Shown piece after piece: positions 55,268-64,000 of a DNA stretch of 64,000 nt. Origin of the DNA: Nereocystis luetkeana (Eukaryota > Sar > Phaeophyceae > Laminariales > Laminariaceae); contig JARUPZ010000002.1 of assembly GCA_031213475.1 (NCBI GenBank), forward strand, positions 5,961,049 through 6,025,048, given 5' to 3'. Under the pieces are notes generated by a model. That model did not search any database, was not told where the DNA came from, and worked only from the letters and a program-made list of their open reading frames with translations. Position 1 is the first letter of the stretch. Each line of letters begins with the position of its first letter. Both the position numbers and the translations under genes were made by a program.

Positions 55268-55375
55268 TATTACGGGGGGCCATAGTTAACAGGACCTATG
55301 GTACACATAAAAACCTATATGTTTAACCATTTTTACTAACAATATTTGGTCCTGTTAACTATGGTCCCCCGTAAT
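55268..55375. mobile_element. Miniature element with 30-bp terminal inverted repeats
   Basis: The left arm TATTACGGGGGGCCATAGTT continues aacaggacc. The right arm is its complement with one or two mismatches (ggtcctgttaactatgg then tcccccgtaata). Total length is 108 bp with an A/T-rich centre. It lies about 1 kb after IMP4. No second copy is present in this window. Confidence 0.75.
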
Positions 55376-56860
55376 AGCACACAATTTTACGTGGAGTTAA
55401 CTGAATGCATTCGCTCCAACAAGGCCAGCATACAACTGTACCACTCGAGCGAGTCAGCCACCCTAGTCGACGCGATGCATAAATTTATTAGGAGACCAAA
55501 CAAAGTGATGGTTGTGGGCGATGTTTCCCAGCAACAAGGACGCAACATCCGTTATACCCCAAGATCCATATTCCTAAAGAAAACCCGGGGATGTCCCCAG
55601 GATGTCCCCTGACTACTACAGGTACCTTTGGTTTGTACCGACACCTGTCGTTTGCATATATTTGGGTTTTGAAGACAAGATGTGGTCAGTAGCATGCAGA
55701 CATATATTATCGAACATATATAATATGTGTGTGCGATCGTGAACAATTAGCGAACAGGCGAGCTCGAGCAACAGGCAAACGGAGCACGTGCAACACGTAT
55801 GCCTGCATGCATTGACCAGTCAAGTACCTTGAAAACCTTACGACACAAACAGGTGGAGCACCATTGGCAGCGTGCAAACGAGCTGGGCCAGGCAAGAAGA
55901 CCCCGTCACTTCAGGAGGTCGACCATGCAGCGCCCAATTTTCGCAGTTGGATATAAAAGTCTGACACGGTGGTGTCCATGTACCAACCGAGACGTGTTCC
56001 GGGTGTTTTTTTTTTTTTTTTTTGTGACCGAAAGTAAACCCCAAAAAATAAAAACACGACTGAAACTCCTCTAAAAAAACGAAAAATAAAAAAGCCCGGA
56101 ACGAGCTTTTTGCTCGGGAGTCAAAAATATGGTGTTGAAATTTCAGATCGCAAATCGCAAATTTGAATGCTGCATCGCAGTAAGTACCACTGGTACCATT
56201 TTTCTCGTAACGCTTGATTTATGTGTGGAATGTTGTTTTAGGCCATATATATCTCGTGATGGACAAACGAATTGGGCAATGACACTGATGTCAACACGTA
56301 CACTACCAGACGTACCTAAAATGCGCCCCCCCCTCTCTCTTGAGCGTTGGGGTGGGATGGTATGAAATAAACGCTCGCCTACTATTATCTTGCGTTCTAC
56401 CTGCTTCTTCTCTTGCTGGTTCTCCCCCTCTTCTTGGGGCACGAACTCTGACCAGGTACCCCCATCCGAAATCCACTGTTCATGAGTCACATTAAAAATG
56501 CCTCCGAATTCCTGACAACGCTTTGTTTAACAAACTCCATATTAACTACTCCCTCTTTGCTTTGAATGTTTTAATTCGTTTCATTTGTCTCAAGAATTGT
56601 GGTATTAATTTACGCAGTAAAGCAATGCCGACGAGGAAAACCACATTATACAATGGGACACCGGTGCTCCCAGGACACACTTCGGGCTAACCCGCTTTCT
56701 ACGTTTACGTTTCGAGCAGTACCTCAAGGGAAAACGGACACCTGGTCGACCTCTTTTCCATCAGGCAAGCCCGCTTACCCCTCGAATTAAATCACTCATC
56801 TTCATGCAATTATTGCCCTGTTAGTTACTCTGACACAAAATCTGCTCCCTCCCCTGCTGC
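55376..56860. other. Region between IMP4 and the DIRS-like element, no gene seen
   Basis: Open frames up to about 115 codons occur on both strands without recognisable domains. 56010-56100 is A/T-rich with a T15-type run. The left boundary of the DIRS-like element cannot be placed and may lie in this stretch. Confidence 0.4.
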
Positions 56861-57850
56861 TCATACATAGACCATGAACACTTCAGACTTCTATCTATCC
56901 GCCCTTAGAATCTGAATGTCTGCTGCGCCTTACGCAGCAAGCTGGGTTGCCCCCCCAATCTGGCCGGAGTGGAGGGCGTACCGAGTTGGGTCTCTACCCA
57001 AACTGCCTACCATCCGCCTCAAGACCTTTGTTGCAACGGTGCGCGCGATCCCCTTCCACCTGGTGACCGTGCGTGTCTGCATCAATGGTGCTGACCTTCT
57101 CAGTTCGGGGTGAAGGTCTAGTAAATCCAGAAGGATCTCCAACGCCCCATGACTCTGTACGTCCCAAAACCTTCCCTTCCCTTTCGTTACTCTCGTCCTT
57201 GTGACGGTTGCACCCAATCTCTTGGAGTCTGACTTGGAAGCGCGGAACGTCACTTCTCTGTCTACAAAACGTCTTTCTTCCCACGCTAGTTGAGACTCTA
57301 CCGAAAAAAACACCAAGTCTCTCCTCGTCAGACAGAAATCTGTGTACCAGTCCGTTGCCGAAGGCCCAAATTTGGGAGGCTTTACATAGCAGATAAAACA
57401 ACAACGCAAGTCCGCTCCAGACTGCCCATCCTTCGGTTCCCAACTCACACGCGCTCTGCATCCCCGTGGTCAAGGTCCTAAGTAAGAGGCTTCCTAACCT
57501 TGGGGTGTATCTCCGGTTTTCCGTGAGCTCTATCGATCCCTGTTCTCACTGCTACAACCATGCAGTGTGAAGTGGGCAGCTCCCAACCTCCGAACACTCT
57601 GTGGAACACTTAATCGCGGATAAATACCCTCGTATGGCCTGACTTTGGTTTTTAAATGCAAAGCATAGCAGGGCCATGAATTTTGTCAACTCTTCCACTG
57701 CTGCGTTCAACTCCATCCCCCTCTGCTAGCCACGGACTCTTCCCTTCTATCGCTCTGAGACGGCACCAGGTTTGCCACTTGTTCCAGTACAACGCCTGCG
57801 GGCTTCCCCCCACTGAGGCCAGCGCGAGTGTCTCCACCAGTCTGCCCACG
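56861..57850 (-). pseudogene. DIRS-like tyrosine recombinase, broken
   Basis: Reading down from 57850, an N-terminal piece (LYWNKWQTWCRLRAIEGKSP) is followed after frame changes by a catalytic part. Its motif is HSGQIGGATQLAA, where the family normally has HSLR-type with an arginine. This is followed by a TAA at 56930-56932, then readable sequence to a TAG at 56891-56893, then FMVYV with the presumed nucleophilic tyrosine before the natural TGA at 56861. The two stops fall where the family typically has Gln and Trp codons, each one base from a stop. The enzyme would integrate the circular cDNA. Confidence 0.8.
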
Positions 57851-58012
57851 TCATCGTCCTTCCCGCCCTCTCCAGTGTGTGTTCCTGCTCGATGGGGTTT
57901 GCGAGGTGTTCATGCTTCTGCATTTCGTGTCATCGCTTCCCAAATTGTGTCATCTATGTACTCTGTGGGGAATTCTGGCTTTCAGAAAGTCTCGGAGAAT
58001 GCACGACCATCA

Positions 58013-60450
58013 TCACCTACATTCTGCTCTCTCCATTTTGCCCTTGTCCGAGTGTCTGCAATTTTGCGCATCTTCTTTTTTTGGGTATCTCGAGATGCCG
58101 TTCTCTACTACGTTCTGCACGCCAGGAAAATGTTTTTTGTCATGACTCCAACCGCTCGTAATTTCCAGTCTACCTAGAAGTCTCATAGCCAGTGAAGCTC
58201 GTCGGTCATGCGACCCGCCACACCGATTAATCCATGACACGGCTGCAACGTTGTCCCCCCCCAATAGTACGGGGTCTCCTTTCGTGCGGGATGACTTGCG
58301 TCATGTACGCAGTCATGACCATACCACCCAATTCATGCAAGTTCATTGTGATTGTGTCCTCTCCTTTGGTCATCGTTTGGTTCTTCGAAAGCCGCGACAG
58401 CACACGGGGTGCAAGTCGTATCTCCAGTATATCTTCACTTTTGGGCAAACCCCCCAGCTTGCGTCCGAGTCGTATCGTCGCGAAGGAGGTCGCTCTACAC
58501 GTGCATAAAATAATGCGCCAAGAGACTCCCCGGCGCTGACCAAGTTCTGTTCGATTGCCCCTTTCCAGAAGGAAATCTCATTGTGGAACTCCCAGCCCAG
58601 TCTCACTATTCTCTTCGTCCGTTTTTTGGCTTTAGCGGCGTAGTGAAGATCGGTCAGACGTAAAATATGCCAAACAAGGTATCTACCGGCTTTGATTATG
58701 TAGGTGGGGTTCCACAGTTTGCCCGCCATGCTTAAAACATCTTAGCGCTTGTATACGTTTTGCCACCCGACCACCCCTGCTCGAGTACGAGCCTAATCGC
58801 TTCTACCCTTTCTTTAGCCGCGGAGATCCGCATGGTGTGGGTGTTGATTGTAACACCCAGCGCATGTACGAGTGTGTTCGAATCAGTGCCCTTCTTTGGG
58901 GCGGGTATAGGGCTTTCACCTTTCTCGCCTGGTCTGAAGCGAGGAAAGCGGATAATATGAGGGCCGTCTGATCTGAGGGATCGAGCTGCACGCTGGCCAT
59001 AATTAAGTCAACCACGTATACTGCCGTCAAAAACGGTTCGTTTGGTTCCCCCCTTCGTGGTGCTTTCACTCTGACTCCAGACGGGATCCTAGTTGGCTTG
59101 CCCGACTCCTTGGCTCCACGATTTGAACATGCGACATCTTAGCCTTTCCTTCTGGTACAATAGCCACACTATCTACCGTGGTGTGAAGATGGGCGTGTTC
59201 CGGCCGCTGAGGCGTTGAGGCCACGAGGCCCCAGTATCTCGGCGAGGCTGTCCATCCGAAGGTGAGTCTAAATCTGCTACCAAAACGTCGTCTACCACAT
59301 TACAAAATTTCTGAGCATGGTGCGGTGACACCCTGATATTCCTGAAGGCGTCTGTTACGTCTTTTTTGGCCTATAGAATACGAGAGTGGGGCAACCTTAA
59401 TCGGAGATCAGTGAGCGCGTTTAAAAGTGATGGGAGTGCGTCACCACAGAGGCATTTCGGCTCGTCTTCCGTTTACGTGTCTCTATTTAGTCCTCCCTTC
59501 TCTCCGCTCGCCGCGTCGACATCAAAGGAGACGTTAATTTTTCTGACCTTGTGCGTAACAACGGCACCGAGGGGTGCCCCACGCAGCCCTTTAAGCGCGG
59601 TGGCTGACTCTCTGTTGAACACTAGAACGCGATTGCGTCGTAGATCTTCGCACAGTTTCTCCCAAACTAGGGATATAGCAGGGTACAGCTTTCAGACGCT
59701 AAAAAGGACCCGTGCTCGTTAGATTTCTGAGGCCGGCTCACCTGTTGTTTGAGAGTTCGAGAAGTGCCTTCGTGCAGAAATGATCGGGTCAAGCAGAAAA
59801 TGAATCGATGCAATGCGGCAGTTGCAAGCAGCCAGAGTGGACAATCAACAAAGCACCACAGGCACGATGGCGGGCACGACGGGCAAGACAGGTCCCAAGG
59901 GGCTGGGGGTTGAAAGGACAGGTATCACAGATCACTTGGCTTGGACTTTCTTTCTTCACTTGGTGGTGTTTTGTAACACCGGGTGGTCCCGAAACCTCCT
60001 TACTGGTTCTGCACCCGAGATCCAAGGCGTTCCCACCCCGGGGATCCTCCCTGCCCCTATGAGATCCGCCCAGAGGATGCTAACCAAAGCTTGCCCTCTG
60101 CCTATCGGATAGACCCGACACGTGACACTGATCAGGACAGTTGTCTCGCGCCGTATTATCCTTCCCATACCGCTGGTCACGACAGTCACAGCGCTATGAA
60201 CCTCCTACCCTGGTGCCACACGCTCTAACACTAGGTCCATATGTTCAAACACTGTGCTGTGGTTACCATAACGAATTGCTCTTGAAGGGTCGAGGTTCGC
60301 TACTGCTGTCTTTACAGGCACGCCATTTTTCAAGATGTCTATGAGTTCTGTTATTGCGGGGAACCCTTTGTCCCCCCCAAAGTAGTGTTCGGCATAATCG
60401 ACGGCCAACGGAGGTGACACCAGGGTGACTCCGAGCCCAACGGCCAACAT
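58013..60450 (-). pseudogene. DIRS-like reverse transcriptase-RNase H, broken
   Basis: From high to low coordinates: an N-terminal segment (RYGNHSTVFEHMDLVLER, about 60230), GLNRDTYTEDEP near 59480, and catalytic block DVTDAFRNIRVSPHHAQKF near 59310-59370. The box normally YVDD reads YVVDLIMASVQ near 58990-59010, and GVTINTHTMRIS near 58830 is in a shifted frame. A connection segment (RLGWEFHNEISFWKG, about 58580) leads to the RNase H part GDNVAAVSWINR (about 58250) and PGVQNVVENGISRY (about 58100). A TAG precedes the catalytic block and at least two frameshifts occur. The YVVD substitution alone should abolish polymerase activity. Confidence 0.8.
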
Positions 60451-60779
60451 CTCCCACTTTACTAGCGCATACAGACAAAAGATCCGTGCCTGTCTCTGCC
60501 GTCTCTCGTGTCATGCTTTTCTTGCAGGTTTGTCTGTCATCAATAATACTTGTGTTTGCTTCCATTTTTCGTTCAGTTCAGCGATTTTTTCCTATCTGGT
60601 TGGCTTACTTGTCTGTCCTTGAACGTGGTCCATTTCAACTCCTTTTGACGGTGCTACTTGTGGTACCGACCCTTGTAAGTATTTTTATTTTGACAAACTG
60701 TCCTATTATAGAAATCATTACTCTGTCTATGGCTGCTCGATTCCGCAACGGCTGTGCCCTGTGCCCTAGAGGTCTCTCC

Positions 60780-61795
60780 CGGGGCTAGGGCGGTCCGAAC
60801 ATGATCATTCTGTCTAGGATCCCTGATGTTCTGACCAAAGCAACTCTGTCTAGAGCTCCTGCTATTATATTCCGTTGTGGGTGTGCCCTGAGCCCGGGTG
60901 GACTCCCCTGGGCTAAGGACTGGTAGATCATCATAACTCTGTCTAGAATTACTGTTGTTCTGCGCCTCATCACTCTGTCTAGCAGTCTAGATCGTTTCTT
61001 TTCTTTTACGGGCTGCCCTGACTCGAGATCAGGGCGATCAGGACATCATCATTCCGTCTAGAATGGTTGATGTTCTGATCCAAGCAACTCTGTCTAGAGC
61101 TACTGCTATTTTGTTCCATCTCGGGTGTGCCCTGTGCCCAAGGGGCCTCCCCTGGACTAAGGGCTCGCGGATTTCCATGATTCTGTCTAGAGTTATGTCG
61201 CTCTGCGCCTCATTACTCTGTCTAGAGCATCTCTTTTCTTTTACGGACTTGGCCTGACTCGAGGCCAGGACAATCAGGACATAATCATTCCGTCTAGAAT
61301 TGTTGATGTTCTGATCCTAGCAATTGTGTCTAGAGCTATCGCTATTTTGTTCCGTCTCGGGTGTGTCCTTTGCCCAAGGGATCTTCCCTGGGCTGGCAGA
61401 TCACCATAATTCTGTTTAGAATTACTGTTGTTCTGCTCCTCATGACTCTGTCTAGAGCATCTCTTTTCTTTTACGGACTTGCCCGGACTCGAGGTCAGGG
61501 CGATGAGGGCATCCTCATTTTGTCTAGAATGGTTCATGTTCTGATCCAAGTAACTCTGCCTAGAGCTACTGTTATATTGCTCCATCTCGGGTGTGCCCTG
61601 TGCCCAAGGAGTCTCCCCTGGGCTAAGGGCTGGCAGATCACCATAATTCTGTCTAGAATTACTGTTGTTCTGCGCCTCATTACTCTGTCTACTATATATA
61701 GAGCATTTCTTTTCTTTTACGGACTTGAACTGAGTCGAGGTTAGGGCGATCAGCACATCATCCTTTTGTCTAGAATTGTTGATGTTCTGACCCAA
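60780..61795 (-). repeat. Tandem repeat of about 235 bp inside the gag-like region
   Basis: The anchor ttcttttacgg recurs at 61001, 61236, 61466 and 61712 (spacings 235, 230 and 246). On the minus strand the longest open part (61795-61274) reads as Gln/Asn/Ser-rich repeats with SRQNYGDLPAL and a KSVKEK motif. Spacing is not always a multiple of three, so the frame breaks between units. Confidence 0.8.
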
Positions 61796-63302
61796 GTCTG
61801 GAAATTAACCTCCGGCGTACGAGACACTGCCGAGGTTTCCTGCTCCACCGGAGGCGAGAAGGCGTCGATATCAATTTTGGATAGCGGAAAGGTGACCATG
61901 TCGAGAAGCCGCTGGATGGGATCAGCGATGTACCTGATCGTATGGGCGAATTCGCCTGTCAACATCGAGGGAACAAATAGACCACCACGCAGATCACGCC
62001 TAGATGCTGCCCCGCTTCTTGCCACATCCTGATGCTCCGCTTCGCGGAATCTGCGGTCATGGTGCGCGCTACGATGCTCACAGCGTGCTCCATTCCACCC
62101 AAAGGTGTTACAGCTGCCTCCTCCTGTGTAACGCTATCGGCTCGGTCTCACCTCGATAGCCAGCTGTTGTCGTTCGTTGAGAGAGTCCTTCTGGGGATTT
62201 CCTCCTTTCCTCGGTCCTGAATCCTCTCTGGCCACGGGGTGGCCAGACGCCACGCGGGTTGAGTGTTGGTATTACTCAGCAGGTGCGACGCGTGGTTAAC
62301 AGACAGGCACGTGATAGGCGATAATCATGCACGGTGTGTGAACAGGATATGGTTTGACTTGTTTCTTTCGTTCTTTGGTGGGATTGACTAACCCCAGGTA
62401 GGGCCAGAGAGCACCCGTATCGACCATTACAGCCGATACGGGGTTTCCATGACCCAGACAATGGCCTCCCCCGCCGGGGACACTCCATTGTATACCTACA
62501 TCGATATGACAGCGAGCCATCCTACGGCTTTATCGCTGCCTTACACGATGCACCCTCCGTGCGTCACTGGTCAGGTCAGTCAACGTACATCACAGAATAC
62601 CCTGTCGCCCACCTGGGCGACTCCTGAAGCCCGTAGCGCTGCAACACCCCCCCTGCCCGACGCATAACTATCGTCGGTGCACAGCGGGTATCCCGGCCAC
62701 TACCCGGTAACAGCGTGGGCAACTCCTCCTCCATATCCCCGACGAACCGGCTGCCGCGTCCTTCCTTATCCATTCGACGATTAACGAGCTTCGGCCACGT
62801 ACGGACATCCCCGATGCTCGTGACGCGGCTCCTACGCCTTCCGCTTTTCCTTCTGACGGTCGCTGCTGCTGTTTCGGCTTCTGCGGCGGCTGCAGTTGCT
62901 GCTGCTGCTGATGACACAGTTGCTGCGCCTGATGCTGTTCCACCTCTTCCTCCTTCTCCTACTGGGCCGGCTGTTTGCGCTCCCTCCGCGGTGGCGGAGG
63001 TGGTGGACCTGATTGCCCCCCCGTCCTGCCGGTTCCCGTTGCCGTGCTCGGTTGCTGCTACTGCGGTTGCGCTCCTGCGTGGCACTCCTGCTACCGCGGT
63101 GGTGGCTGCTACGGCGGTCACGACTGCGACTGCGGCTCCGTGCATCTAACTTGAAAATGGTACGATGCTTTAGCATCCTTTGCCGCTTATGTAACGGGGT
63201 ACACACAAACCTACCCGACCCCTGATCCGGCGTCCTCTCATAGACGCTTGATAGCTCAGACCGGGCTGCTCGACGGAAGTGCTTCGCTACCCCCCGGTCC
63301 AA
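61750..63302 (-). pseudogene. Gag-like first reading frame of the DIRS-like element, broken
   Basis: The segment 63302-62832 is rich in Arg-Ser dipeptides (RSRSRDRRSSHHRGSRS), suggesting nucleic-acid binding. 62025-61750 reads GEFAHTIRYIADPIQRLLDM and leads into the 235-bp repeats. The pieces are in different frames. The gag assignment comes from position before the reverse transcriptase and basic composition, not from a conserved motif. Confidence 0.5.
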
Positions 63303-63689
63303 TGCTCGTGCGCCCGATTCGCGTGAATGCCTTCCCTTCCGCGTTTGCTGGCCGCCTCCTTGATCAAGACCCTGTTAACCCCCAGCGTCTGCTCACCCGA
63401 GGAACTCCTCTGAGTTGCCGCGTCGTCCCGCGCTCTTCTGGGGCTCTTTTTCCCCTGCTGTCTCTTGAGTATCCCTCTCAGCCTCCAGAACATCTGCTGC
63501 CTCTCCGCCACGAAATTGGACGAATTCGAGCCTCATGTGGTTCGGCCGCTCATGGAAGATCTTGAGTTTGGCTGCCAATACCCCAACACCAGCTATGCAA
63601 TCGAGGATTTCGTCGAAACTCATCTTTGCAGCTCTGTGTGAAACTTCGCTCGGGAACGTTTGGTGAACCCCTAGTGTGGTCTTTTGAAG

Positions 63690-64000
63690 ATACTGACGTT
63701 TGACTCCAAGAAAGTAAGTCGTTTGAAGGTTCAGACGTTCACGCCACCCCCTCAAGTACTGACGTGACTCCGAGTAAGCAGATCGTTTGAGGGCCCTGAC
63801 ATTCACGCCACGTTAGAAGGTACTGACGTGACTCCGAGTAAGTAAGTCGTCGGAAGGCACTGACGTTCACGCCACGTTTGAAGGTACTGACATGACTCCG
63901 AGTAAGTAAGTCGTTTGAGGGCACTGACGTTCACGCCACCTTCACTGACGTGCCTCCGAGTAAGTAAGTCGTTTGAAGGCACTGACGTTCACGCCACGTT
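63690..64000 (+). repeat. 64-bp tandem repeat running off the right edge
   Basis: Units contain 'tgactccgagtaagtaagtcgtttgagggcactgacgttcacgccacg'. The anchor ctccRag is at 63704, 63768, 63832, 63896 and 63954 (spacings 64, 64, 64 and 58). The last unit has a 6-bp deletion. The array continues beyond the window. Confidence 0.9.

Larger units (their letters stand above)
56861..63302 (-). mobile_element. Degenerate DIRS-like (tyrosine recombinase) retrotransposon
   Basis: On the minus strand the order is gag-like region, reverse transcriptase, RNase H, tyrosine recombinase, which is the DIRS arrangement. All parts carry frameshifts or stops, so this copy is inactive. Terminal repeats could not be identified. 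The 64-bp array beyond 63.69 kb may be the element's end or unrelated. Confidence 0.85.

Noticed and set aside
62715..63149. Ala/Val-rich plus-strand frame opposite the gag-like region
   Set aside because: It is the antisense of the GC-rich, RS-rich minus-strand sequence. The element's other genes are all on the minus strand.
1..64000. CRISPR array, bacterial operon or plasmid features
   Set aside because: Genes are spliced and eukaryotic. The tandem arrays have no spacer structure and no cas genes are present.

Overview
The window is nuclear DNA from a eukaryote with large, repeat-filled introns, most likely a photosynthetic stramenopile (ochrophyte) or another alga with a red-lineage complex plastid. 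Three things point there. The tryptophan-pathway gene starts with a signal peptide whose predicted cleavage site, ARA^FVP, has the phenylalanine-plus-one 'ASAFAP' pattern used for import into complex red plastids. Telomere-type TTAGGG tracts are present. A DIRS-like tyrosine-recombinase retrotransposon is also present. The species cannot be named from the sequence alone.

Only three protein genes can be supported, and their exons cover roughly 6% of the window. On the minus strand, trpD (anthranilate phosphoribosyltransferase, plastid-targeted) runs from 11196 down to about 1904. On the plus strand, a p70-S6K-like AGC kinase runs from 11369 to 27351, and IMP4 (U3 snoRNP Brix protein, rRNA processing) runs from 31701 to 54254. 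trpD and the kinase are divergent, with 172 bp between their start codons. Each gene holds one giant intron: 7.6 kb in trpD, 11.8 kb in the kinase and 18.9 kb in IMP4. The first two appear to use GC instead of GT donors. The reconstructed reading frames close exactly across these introns and give full-length proteins (666 aa for the kinase, 288 aa for IMP4), so the giant introns are well supported if the assembly is right.

The introns and intergenic DNA are packed with repeats. A 2.4-2.9 kb composite repeat is present in three long copies and one truncated copy, all in the same orientation, with other elements nested in it. A ~300 bp MITE-like element carries TTAGGG repeats (two copies, opposite orientations). 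A ~0.7-0.8 kb element with ~40 bp terminal inverted repeats lies in tandem. There are small fold-back elements, a SINE-like element with an (AAT)n tail, many minisatellites and CAG/CTG tracts, and a strikingly over-represented palindrome, GTACCWGGTAC.

From about 56.8 kb to the right edge, on the minus strand, lies a decayed DIRS-like retrotransposon: an RS-rich and repeat-bearing gag-like region, a frameshifted reverse transcriptase-RNase H, and a tyrosine recombinase with two nonsense codons. A 64-bp tandem repeat follows and runs off the end of the window. The three host genes are not an operon. They serve plastid amino-acid synthesis, TOR-type growth signalling and ribosome biogenesis.
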